NCBI GenBank assembly: GCA_016758965.1
Contig: JAEPRB010000474.1
Span: 1-18,591, forward strand
Direction of reading: 5' to 3'
DNA length: 18,591 nucleotides
From: Circinella minor
Taxonomy: Eukaryota; Mucoromycota; Mucoromycetes; Mucorales; Lichtheimiaceae
The position numbers and the translations under genes are program-made. The notes below the pieces were generated by a model. That model saw only the letters and a program-made list of their open reading frames with translations, was not told the origin of the DNA and did no database searches. Of this stretch, positions 9,862-18,591 are shown piece by piece. Each line of letters opens with the position of its first letter. Position 1 is the first letter of the stretch.

Positions 9862-10564
9862 AAAAATAATAATAAGATTTTATTATTAATGTATATTTAT
9901 ATTTATCTATCTACCTTTGTTTGTCCTATCTATACAATCAATACATATTATCATTATCATTATGTTTGTTATTGTTGTTGTTTCAAGCCTTTTTGTAATC
10001 TTTTATTTATTTTCAATCATAACATACGTACTTTTTTTTTTTTACTCTTGTCATCTATTTATCCATAATTTATATATATAAAACAAAACTTGGTTATTTT
10101 TATTTAGTCTCAAATTTATTGTTTTTTTTTTGTACAAATGAGTAAAAAAAAAAACTTCATACGTAATAGTTCCTTCTATGTATATACGCACCATAATATG
10201 ATATAATAGATACATAGAAAAAAAAAAGAATAATTGGTTCGCACTATAACAATATAAAAATAGCATTCACTCTTTTTTTTTTTTTTTTTACACATAGTTT
10301 CTTTATATGTTATCTTTTCTAACGTTTCATTTTTTTTTTAACGGTTAGTATACGTAACGGTAGTAAAACAAAGTGTTTTAATTTTAATTAGAGAAAATCA
10401 TGCAGGCACATGCACAAAGCCGTTTTAATGAAAAAAAACTAACGGATTTCATGGTCAGCAACTTTATTTCTTTGCGCATAACTCAAAAGAACCTTCCTTT
10501 TTATGTATTGTAACTTTTACATTTATATACAAAAAAAAAAAAAATAATAAAAAAATAAAGAATC
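9862..10564. other. Intergenic region between two plus-strand genes
   Basis: This 700 bp stretch holds the 3' UTR of the serine-rich gene and the promoter of the WBP2-like gene. The right half contains three TAACGG hexamers (10339-10445) and an A-rich leader directly before the ATG at 10565. I see no further coding sequence; a minus-strand open frame at 10051-10266 is low-complexity. Confidence 0.6.
10339..10445 (+). promoter_or_regulatory. Three TAACGG hexamers (possible Myb sites)
   Basis: TAACGG occurs at 10339-10344, 10355-10360 and 10440-10445, all in the same orientation, 120 to 226 bp upstream of the WBP2-like start. The hexamer matches the YAACKG consensus bound by Myb-type factors. 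Three G/C-containing matches in about 100 bp of AT-rich DNA is more than I would expect, but function is inferred only. Confidence 0.35.
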
Positions 10565-11577
10565 ATGAGTGTCAATTGGGCAATGTTAAGCTCAGAACAA
10601 GGTGACCCCATTTTACTTGCTGGTGAAAAAGGTCGGCTTTATACCCAAGATAAGATTAAAGTAGTACTCAATGAGTAAGAAAGGTTCTTCTTAATTATTT
10701 CTTTTTTCTATATATCAAAGCAACCTTTATATTTCACTTCTATTATATTTTTTTGTTATGGTAATATATAATAAATAATAATTCAATATAAAACTCCATA
10801 ATGATTCATTTTATAGTCAAACTTCTAATTGGGAAGTAAAAGGTCGAATATGGGTATCAAACCAAAGGGTAAATATATACTCATTACCCAAAAAGCAAAA
10901 AAAAAAAAAAAAAAAATTGACGACTGAATGACGTATGATAAGTTGAAAAAAAATAAAATAAAAGTAAAATGAATATATTTTTTATCTTAGATTGTAGTGA
11001 TTTCAGAATCGGGATCTTTTCGTACGTTAAATATACCTTTGACAAGTCTTCGTAACTTTAAACTCGAACAGCCTTGGTTTAGTGCCAATTATGTTAGTGG
11101 AACAATCATACCAACACCAGGAGGTGGGTTACAACGAACTTCAACACTGACATTAACATTTACTGAAGGAGGTAAAAAAAAAAAAAAGCGTAGATACATG
11201 ATGTTATATCTTTTATCTATTATATATACTAAAAATATAAAATGAACATATATGTATAATAGGTGCTATTGAGTTTACCAATATATATCGTAATTTAATG
11301 GAACAAATAGCAATAGGAGGTACAGTAATAATAAGAATTTAAAAACGGATTAAATAATTTTTTTTTTATGTGGTCGTGAATATATAAAGAATATAAGGTT
11401 GCAGTAAAAGAAAAAAAAAAGAGAGAAAGAGAAAGAAGAGAAAGAAGGCTTAACTAAAATAGAACATATAACATAAAAAAAAATTGTAATTTGTATTGTA
11501 TGTAAATGTGTATGTATATATAATATATAGGAATGGAGGAGAGTTTACCACAATATCAACCATTGCCAGGACCATAG
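10565..11577 (+). CDS. WBP2-like GRAM-domain protein (148 aa)
   Basis: Five exons join in phase: 10565-10674, 10817-10868, 10991-11171, 11263-11319, 11531-11577. The product has a GRAM domain over about residues 15-125. Diagnostic segments are GRIWVSNQRIVVIS, the PLTSLRNFKLEQPWFSANYV block, GTIIPTPGGG, and TLTFTEGGAIEF. The Q-P-x-F-x-A-N-Y-x-x-G-T and TFT-x-GGAIEF signatures are those of the WBP2/WBP2NL family (WW-domain-binding protein 2, a transcriptional coactivator adaptor in animals). The protein is much shorter than animal WBP2 because the Pro-rich PPxY tail is nearly absent; instead it ends in LPQY (139-142) within SLPQYQPLPGP. LPxY is a known WW-domain ligand, for example of NEDD4/Rsp5 ligases. 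The start lies in an A-rich context and fits the family's short N-terminus. A role as a WW-domain adaptor is inferred from the family. Confidence 0.92.
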
Positions 11578-12038
11578 AAAATAATAATAATAATAAAGAA
11601 GAAGAGTAGGACAAATAAAAAGTCTGTTCTGTTTTGGTGATGTGAAGTGTGAATAAGGTGAGTAGTAAATGGTTTTTTTTTTGCATGTGTAAAATATGTA
11701 TATTATATATATGTTGCATTGTTAATGAGCAAAAAGAAAGAAGAAAGGGAAAAAAGCTGATATAAGTTTGGTGAGGTAGGTGTGTTTGTATATGTTGATA
11801 TATTTATATATTGAGTGGGTATCAGCAGAATGGAAAACAACAACAGAAAAAAAAAATAATGTATTACTACAGAGTTGTTTGTGTAAAGAGAAAAAAAAAA
11901 ACGGGAAAGAGTTATAGTTTTTTTTTTGTATGTAAATACACATGATAAATGCTTTGTACTTGTTTGTATCAGGATACTCTAGTAAATTTGTAATTGAATG
12001 GGATTGTGATTGTCCTTTGCTTGGTTTTTTTTTTTTTT
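11578..12038. other. Convergent 3' intergenic region
   Basis: The WBP2-like gene (plus) and the Zn(II)2Cys6 gene (minus) end toward each other across this 461 bp stretch. It is purine-rich on the plus strand with many A-runs and should hold both polyadenylation regions. No gene is visible; open frames here are low-complexity. Confidence 0.6.
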
Positions 12039-15000
12039 TTACATGACATGACCTTCGCTTCGTTGAAGATCTTCAAATCCAGTATTAGAAGTGGTATTTG
12101 GATTAGATCCAGCAAATAAAGAAGACCATTGGTCACCCATTAAATAATCATTCATTATTATGTTTTGTGCTTGATCATTGGTAGGTGGATCAATTACCAT
12201 CATACTTGTATCCATAGTACTCGTCGTTGACATTGTCGTTGAATTATCTATCACACTTGGTGTCGTTGATCCAGCATCAATAGTTGTCGCATTCATTGAT
12301 ATCTGTGTAGGGAATCCAAGATAATCATTTGGACTATTGCCATGATTATTCAATTTTAATCTGGTATCCATATTCATCATGGTATCATTTGGAATGACAT
12401 CTGGGTAATTAATATAATCCATTCCTTCCTGTTGTTGTATCATTCCTGTAGGATCATCATATGCAGAAGTAACACATGTATGAGAAATAGTATTAGCTGT
12501 CGTTGATGTAATAGCACCACTCGCTGGAGCAGAAATAGTATGTCGGCGATGATGTTGAGCCGCTACTGCCGCTGCTGTTGCAGCAGCAACTTGTTGCTGT
12601 TGCTGTTGTGGAATAGGATGTTGATGAGGATGTTGCTGTTGTTGTTGTTGCCGGTGTACCGGTTGAGGTTGTGAGTGCGGTTGTGATGGAGGAGGTTGCT
12701 GTTGTTGTTGTGAAATAGGAGGGGGAGCATGCCGTAAAGGAGCAGTGGATGGCATATAATGTTGTTGCTGTTGTTGACGTTGTGCATAATACGATGGCAT
12801 CATAGTCATAGATGATTGTCGACGTAATTGACGAGTCATGCGTTGTTGTTGTTGTGGGTATGGATTGGGAAAACTATCATGATGTCCCATATCAGTGGGA
12901 AAGTGATTACCAAAATTAAAATCAGTTGAATGAGGTGAAGTCCTTGCTTGAGCGGATGGCCAATTACTTCCTCCCCCAATTGGTTTATTCATTTGTGCTC
13001 TTCGTAAGGATCGTAAATCTTCTTGTGAATAAGACCAATGATGACTGAGACGAGATTTTCGATAAGTAGGTGGATTACTGCTAGCAAAATGCTGTTGAGG
13101 ATGTTGCTGGGGATGATGTAGGTGTGGTTGTGGTTGTGGTTGTTGAGGAGTGTGTGGGAGCGGTTGTTGGTGATGGTTGTACAAAGGTAAGTTAACTCCC
13201 CCTTGCATCATCAGCGATGCAAATCTTGAAGGATCTGAGATTGTTGCACTTGAATTTAATAATGATGCTTGACTGAATGGTGTACTATCAATCCAGTAGG
13301 GTGAATTAGGATTGTTGACATTAGAATTAGCAGAAGAAGGTTGTGGAGCTTGTTGTTGTGACGGTTGTTGTGACGGTTGTGGTTGTAATTGAGATGAATG
13401 TTGCCACTGGTTACCCAAGGGAGGATGTTTTGCCATCTGCATCAGCTGGGTATTTCCTGTCCCAGTAAGAGTGTGTCGTCGTGATTTTGGTAATTTAATC
13501 GCTCGTGCATTGCCAGCCCGCGTGGGCATATCCACAGACGATGATAGTCTTGGGGAGGAGGATGTTGAAGAAGCATCAGAAAGAGAAACATGATCAGCTG
13601 GTATTGGTTGTTGCTGTTGTGGTGGTGTAGAAGACGGAACAAAATTACTATCGGTGGATGACGTTGTACTTGCATTACTGCTATGTATCGGTGATGAATA
13701 AGTACCGTTATTACCATTCGCACTTATTGGTGTTGTCGTTGTCGTTGGCGTAGTATTTGCTGCGCTGGTGTTATTGCCATTGCTATTGTTACTGCCGTTA
13801 TTATTATTATTACTGTTATTATTGTTAGGGTTATTATTGCTAGAATCTACTACCATACGACCATACATTTGTGCCAGTTCTGCCTCCTTTATATGAGAAT
13901 GAAATTCCATTGCAGGGGATTCCGCAGCCAATCGATTCAAAATATTTAGAGCCTTGACATACTTGTGTTTGGATTGTTCTGCGATCGAATTATCTTGACT
14001 TGCCATACCGTCTCGATGGACAGTTGCTGCCATGGTAACACAGTGAATGGTATGTTGAATGCCGCGAGTAGGATAACTAAACGCATCCATGGCCTGACTT
14101 TCCAAAATAGTTTCTGCAATCTGCGTAATGTTAGATGCAGATGCAGCACACATTTGTTGATGTTGATAAGGTTCCATTTCAAGGTCGCAGGAAGGAAGTG
14201 GGTGTAATACATAATGACGATGTAATAAAATCACACTGAAATGGTAAGTCATATGCAGGAAACCAACAAATACATTGCTGATTGGCTGTTTGTTATTCAC
14301 ACTGTTATTATCCGATGTAGTTGACAATGTCGAAGAAGTTGCTGCTGCAGTAGAAGTTGAGCTTTGTGTGGGCCCATACGATAATGCTGCAGGTAACTCA
14401 TGCACAAAATTTTCCAAATGCGTGTTGAGTAAAAACAACTTGCCTTGTTCTTCAATAATTTGCACTTGCGTTCTTTGATCGCCTTGGACATGTTGTCTTG
14501 TCGTGACTCGTCGAGACATGAGTAAAATATCGGATAAAATCCTTGCTAATTGAATGACAACATTGTTGTTGGTCACGACTTCTTCCAGATAAGGCCCTTC
14601 TTCACTTGTTGCTAGTGGGTATTCAGTTGTACATTCAATAGAAGCGAAATAGGGTTCACGACCTTGTTCAATACTATATATATATATAATATACAGTATT
14701 AGCTTTTATTTATTTTTATTTTCATCCATTTACAAAAGGAATAATCCTAAATCAACCAAATCCATTCTTTAAACCAAAAAAAGAAAAAAAAATCAAAACT
14801 ATTATGTATATATATATACCTCATCATTAAATCATAAATAAACACCATCCAAAAGGTACGTTTTTTCTCTTCATGTTCCTGTGGATCTTCATCTTGACCT
14901 GGGACTGAATCTAATTTAGGCAAACCTAGATCGTTACACATTCGTACAGCCATACCAAGATATAGCCCGGGACGATGGAAAAAGCCTAACCGACGATAAT

Positions 15001-16627
15001 ATTCTTGATATTTTGTCAACAACAACAATGCTTGAATAGTAGAAACTCTTGGAGCATCCGAATATTCATCAATTTTTGCAAATGCACGCTGATAAAACGA
15101 AAAACCAGGGGCAATCTGTCCAGAGGCTGCACCTGTATATTCTCCTGTCCAACGTGAAGCAACAGCGCACATGGCATATAAAAGTAATGGTGAAGGAGGA
15201 TCGACCTTGTTGGATAATTGTTTATAAAAATATGGATTATGTATCATGGGGACATACTTGTGTACATGTTCAAAATAGGTTTTAATCAATGATTGTGGAA
15301 CGTCGTGGGGTAATGCTGTAACAATCGACGAAGAAGCTTCAGATCCAGTATCTGTGTCCATTTTTTGTGATGATCGTTCCGTATCATTGTTGTTCTCAGA
15401 TTTGATTGATGTTGCTGTTGGCTGCTGTTGCTTTGAGCCAAAGGAAGGTGATATAATTGAATCCATTTGTGATAATGATGATGAGTGAATACTAGGTATC
15501 CTATCAATTCTAGCCCTGATATCATTCACATACATAGCTTGTCCAATTTCATTAATTCTAAATCGATCCGCTTCATCAATTGTTTGTTGTGGATTTGGGC
15601 TACAAGGTGCCGCAGAAGATACACTGGGTTCATCCTCTATAATAGTAATTATATAAATAAAGTTTAAAAATTTATGTAACAAGTATTGTGTATCATTTTG
15701 ATTTACATATATGTATATGTTTATATTACCTTGTTTAATTACTACAGAAGTTGAAGTAGTATTTGTGGTATCCATTGCATCATTTTGTTGACTTTTTTGA
15801 TGTTGGGAAGAAGGTGACGATGGTGATGAATTAAGTACTTTGACACTGTCCAATGATAATGCGTCATCCAAAATTCGACGTGCAGGACCATCAATTGTTC
15901 TTAATGCTTTTTCAATTAAATGTAAACGGGCTTCCAATAATTCAATATATTGTTTCGGTGGACCTCTTTTTGGTGGTAATTTTGCAAATACACAAGCAAT
16001 TTCTGATTTTCGACACTTGGCACAAGGCTGCACCCCATCACATTTTACCTACAGTGTTTTAAATTTTAGAAAAAAGTGTGTGTGGGAAATATAACAAAAC
16101 ACAAATAAGTGAACAAAGCCGAATACATACAATTTTTTTGGTGTGAACTCCACTCTTCCTCTCTCTCTAAATGTAATCCGTTACCCCCCCCTTCTCTCTT
16201 TTGCTCAATATATTTATTCATTCTAAAACTCATCTTTAAGTTTTTGCCCACCCCTCATGTTTGTGACACCCTAAACACTATATTCTATATATATTGTTGT
16301 GTATATACTCACTCACTCACTCACTCACTCACTCTCTTTCTTAACTCTAATCATTATCCATCACCCATATCATTGTTATTATTAAGAAGGAAAAAAAAAA
16401 AAAAAGAAAGGTAGAGAAAAAATATATTATCTATTTTTTTTTTTTTTTACCTTGCGTTTTCGGCACTCGTCACAAGCACGCATACTTTTACTTCGTCTAT
16501 TTGGATTATTACTCGCGGCTGTATTATTTGCATTATTTGAAGTATTTCCACCTTTTTTAGTACCTCGTTTTGTTGGTTCAGGTGTTGTGGATTCCGGGGA
16601 GCTATGTTGGTCTGTCGACAAGTCCAT
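12039..16627 (-). CDS. Zn(II)2Cys6 transcription factor with fungal-specific domain (1315 aa)
   Basis: Four exons join in phase: 16627-16451, 16048-15730, 15636-14820, 14673-12039. The binuclear zinc cluster is complete after splicing: C52-x2-C55-x6-C62-x5-C68-x2-C71-x6-C78, within MRACDECRKRK and VKCDGVQPCAKCRKSEIAC. It is followed by the linker PPKRGPPKQYIELLEARL and a short coiled coil for dimerisation. Residues about 275-490 are the fungal transcription factor middle homology region, with YVPMIHNPYF, LLLYAMCAVASRW, GMAVRMCNDLGLPK, KKRTFWMVFIYDLM and, across the last junction, SIEQGREPYF. It resembles the XlnR/xylanolytic-regulator-like group of such factors, though its target genes cannot be told. 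Residues about 700-1315 form a very long Asn-, Gln-, His-, Pro- and Ser-rich tail, probably activating or regulatory. The protein is longer than most of the family because of this tail. The start is the first ATG upstream of the cluster. Confidence 0.92.
16307..16334 (+). repeat. (ACTC)7 microsatellite in intron 1 of the Zn(II)2Cys6 gene
   Basis: Seven uninterrupted ACTC units lie inside the 402-nt intron 16450-16049, the longest intron in the window. The same intron has a C7 run near 16183. Confidence 0.9.
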
Positions 16628-17329
16628 TTCGAAATAAAGTAATAAAAATAACCGGAACCCCTTCTCTCTTTTTTTATTTTCTGTTTTTGTTGTTGAATTC
16701 GAAATGAGAAAATAATATAAAAAGTTAGCTTTTTTGCAATAAAAAAAGGGGTGAGTTAAAAAAGCAAAAAAAAAAAAGGGACCCTATTTCTGGGTGGCAA
16801 AATAAAATAAAAGCCAGAAAAAGAAATAAAGAGAAAAAAAAAAAGAGAGAGGAACGAGTACAAGGCACAACTTAAAAAAAAAAGTTATATTATTTTTAAG
16901 ACAAAAAAAAAAAAAAAAAAAAAAGGTGTTGTTGGAGGAGAAGGTATGTATATGTATTGTGTATGTGTACAAATGAAAGAAAAGAAGAAAAGATCAACAA
17001 AGCGCGCAGTAAAACCTTCTGGTTAAAAAAAAAAAAAAAAAAAACCTTTGGCTGAGTTTTCTTTTTGGGTTGTAAAGAGAAAAGAGTTTAAACTGTATAC
17101 TTGTTACTTTTTTTTTGTGCCAACCAGAAATAATTTTGCATAGATGAAAATAAATTTTGCGTTTCCCATATTAAAGATTTTGCGTTCCTAGCTTTGCATT
17201 TTTATTTTTGCGAGAAAGGAAAAGAAGAATGTTGTCATATAAAAAATAATCGTATTTGTTTGCAAAAGAACCATTTTTAATATAATATATCAGCGTTTAT
17301 TTTATTCAAAAAAAAAAAGTACTACGAAT
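16628..17329. promoter_or_regulatory. Upstream region of the Zn(II)2Cys6 gene
   Basis: About 700 bp of AT-rich DNA upstream of the minus-strand ATG at 16627. It carries several A-runs, the longest two being 20 or more bases (near 16904-16924 and 17025-17044), and no recognisable coding sequence. It probably includes the promoter and 5' UTR. The left edge of a transposon relic begins at about 17330. Confidence 0.55.
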
Positions 17330-17640
17330 TGTTACAATACTCGAGGTATAAGCAATTAAAACTGACTTTGCATGCTTGATCCATCCAACACAGTCATCCT
17401 CAGCTACTCGTTTGACAGCTTCAATTATTTTCAGGATCAATAAATTATTCTCACTTAACTTGGATCTTTGAACACCTATCATGTTAATAACATTTAAGAT
17501 TAATGACAATAATGCTGACCAAATACCATACTTATTTAGCTTTACCTTCGATCAGAACTGTTCGATTAAATTGAGAAAGGGAGAATAGGGAGCCACGTAA
17601 GTGCATTTGTAACGACGTTGTTCCACAAGCCGATCAATGG
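17330..17640 (-). mobile_element. Tc1/IS630-type DDE transposase 3' fragment, degenerate
   Basis: Minus-strand translation starts at about 17640 with IDRLVEQRRYKCTYVAPYSP, continues FLNLIEQF-stop-SKVK and ends with KIIEAVKRVAEDDCVGWIKHAK. The Y-x-P-x-Y-S-P-x-L-N-x-I-E block carries the last acidic residue of the DDE triad of Tc1/mariner and IS630 transposases, and the DCxGWIKH ending is typical of the elements seen in Mucoromycota. The expected W of the EFW/EQFW motif is a TGA stop (17552-17554). Between SKVK and the tail about 18 unmatched residues could be a 55-nt intron (donor GTATTT, acceptor GATAG). The N-terminal DNA-binding part and first two catalytic Asp residues are absent, and no terminal inverted repeats are seen, so the copy is dead. 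Confidence 0.75.
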
Positions 17641-17826
17641 ACTGATTGTTGTTGTGGTTATTGTTGATAATTGCTGTAGTAGTTGCTGATATATATATTG
17701 ATGGTGAATATAGGTTGATCACTTTTATCTAAATGAATCTGGATGGTTTGGAACTTTGTTGATGTGAACTCGTTCTGTCAATCAGATTGGTATTGGTTCT
17801 ACTGTTTTTTTTGAATATGGGTTTTC
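17641..17826. other. Unassigned sequence between element relics
   Basis: No family resemblance is seen. A CAA/GTT-rich stretch (17648-17690) abuts the transposase fragment and may be repeat expansion at its truncated end. Positions 17740-17826 read as open on the minus strand but without a recognisable domain. Confidence 0.4.
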
Positions 17827-17932
17827 CTAGATTTAGCCTTTCATTTGGAGACTCCGTTGGGGCAATGAATCTCCAAATCGGTTCTCCAAATCTAGCAAAT
17901 TTGATTTTTGGGAAGTCCATTGGGCATGCTCT
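17827..17932. repeat. Hairpin-rich repeat, possible truncated MITE
   Basis: Nested inverted repeats are visible: CTAGATTT (17827-17834) pairs with AAATCTAG (17888-17895), and ATTTGGAGA (17843-17851) pairs with TCTCCAAAT at 17870-17878, which is repeated directly at 17883-17891. The right edge CCATTGGGCATGCTCT (17917-17932) looks like a terminal inverted repeat, but I find no partner on the left. It interrupts what looks like a decayed coding sequence on the minus strand. A small non-autonomous DNA element is the likeliest reading, with low certainty. Confidence 0.35.
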
Positions 17933-18519
17933 AGCGTAGAAACATTTTTACGTCTGATTAAATATCCTCTTCTGACCCAATACTCGCAGTTAACGGATAA
18001 AGCACTATTGACATTTGATAGGCGCATATTTTCGGTCGGTATTGATGCATGTTCGGGAGCGAGTACTAGTATTACTGGGAGACCTTGATAACGATGATAA
18101 GCCATTACACAATACTGAGCACCTCTTAACATGAAACTGGCATAGTAATTATCATGATCAACATGCTAGTCACTATCACCAGCATCAATAGTACTTTCAC
18201 TTGTCGGTGCCAATCTCCTCAGTAATCAAGAAGAGATTCCTGTACAATAAACAATATTAATAAACAATGAATTATCAAATACAACATTTTAATTTTTTCT
18301 TTATCAGAAAAAAATTGGTCATATTACCTGACTAAATAAAAAATCCTGCATTGATTCTTCTGTGCTGGAAAACTTCTCAACACTGGAAGTACCTTGTACT
18401 TGTGATGGTGGTATTGATAATAACTTTAGTATTTCCTTTTCGTATAACTGATTTTTAAATTTTTGATGAGCACGACTCGTACGTAATCGTTTGAATTGAT
18501 ACTTGTTTCGGCACACCAT
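17933..18519 (-). pseudogene. Broken gene, possibly PD-(D/E)XK (Rpn-like) nuclease relative
   Basis: A candidate first exon (18519-18328, 64 residues from MVCRNKYQF to FLFSQ) ends at a good GTAATA donor, and a CAG acceptor lies at 18240. The following sequence is broken: all frames hit stops, including TAG directly before HVDHDNYYASFMLRGAQYCV. The run from HVDHD through RGAQYCVMAYHRYQGLPVIL resembles the fungal PD-(D/E)XK/Rpn-like pattern HVE-x-Q...F-x-x-R-x-x-x-Y...LPV, with the key Glu replaced by Asp. The open frame carries on to about 17933, where it enters the repeat described at 17827-17932. I am confident that it is broken and moderately unsure of the family; the first exon may belong to another gene. 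Confidence 0.45.
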
Positions 18520-18591
18520 GATGTTTATATAAAGTATCTGCTACTCCATTCTAAAACAAGTTTGGAAGACGATTTGTAACTTTGGCTCTTT
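18520..18591. other. Right window edge, nothing called
   Basis: The last 72 bases lie upstream of the candidate minus-strand exon and show no recognisable feature. Confidence 0.4.

Noticed and set aside
13965..14478. Plus-strand open frames opposite the large Zn(II)2Cys6 exon
   Set aside because: They are antisense shadows of a strongly supported coding region, with no family resemblance.
14747..16033. A separate protein starting at a GTG at 16033
   Set aside because: The frame carries four of six zinc-cluster cysteines and needs exon 1 (16627-16451) to complete it; GTG starts are not expected in a fungal nuclear gene.
1..18591. tRNA, rRNA, CRISPR arrays, bacterial operons or ribosome binding sites
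   Set aside because: I found no cloverleaf with a GTTCRANNC arm, no regularly spaced direct repeats, and the gene structure is eukaryotic with spliceosomal introns.

Overview
The window looks like nuclear DNA of an early-diverging fungus, most likely Mucoromycota (Mucorales-like). It is very AT-rich, with long A/T homopolymers, and its genes have short GT-AG introns (55 to 402 nt). The proteins carry long Asn/Gln/Ser/Thr tracts. It encodes a fungal Zn(II)2Cys6 regulator, an NRG1-type C2H2 regulator and a WBP2-type GRAM protein, alongside LINE and Tc1-type transposon relics. The organism call is inference. All exon joins below were built by hand from splice signals and reading phase and have not been checked against transcripts.

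Layout, left to right. (1) 329-2245, minus strand: a six-exon gene for a 500-residue protein with a basic N-terminus, an RNase HI-like fold whose catalytic acidic residues all appear replaced, and a disordered Q/N/S-rich tail. (2) 2246-5201: a 3 kb gene-poor interval holding a decayed LINE fragment, short inverted repeats and a perfect T13A13 palindrome. (3) 5202-6553, minus: a two-finger C2H2 transcription factor of NRG1 type, two exons. (4) 6554-8231: a divergent promoter region with an isolated G-quadruplex motif. (5) 8232-9861, plus: a four-exon, serine-rich, basic protein of unknown function. (6) 10565-11577, plus: a five-exon WBP2-like GRAM-domain protein with a C-terminal LPxY motif. 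(7) 12039-16627, minus: a four-exon, 1315-residue Zn(II)2Cys6 transcription factor with a fungal-specific middle homology domain and a huge Q/N/H-rich tail, convergent with the WBP2-like gene. (8) 16628-18591: its upstream region, then a graveyard containing a Tc1/IS630-type transposase 3' fragment, a hairpin-rich repeat resembling a small non-autonomous element, and a broken gene that may be a PD-(D/E)XK (Rpn-like) nuclease relative.

I see no operon or pathway linking these genes; they look like independent eukaryotic loci, two of them transcription factors. The most notable items are the apparently catalytically dead RNase H-like protein, the introns that split the DNA-binding motif of both transcription factors, and the G-quadruplex in the divergent promoter.
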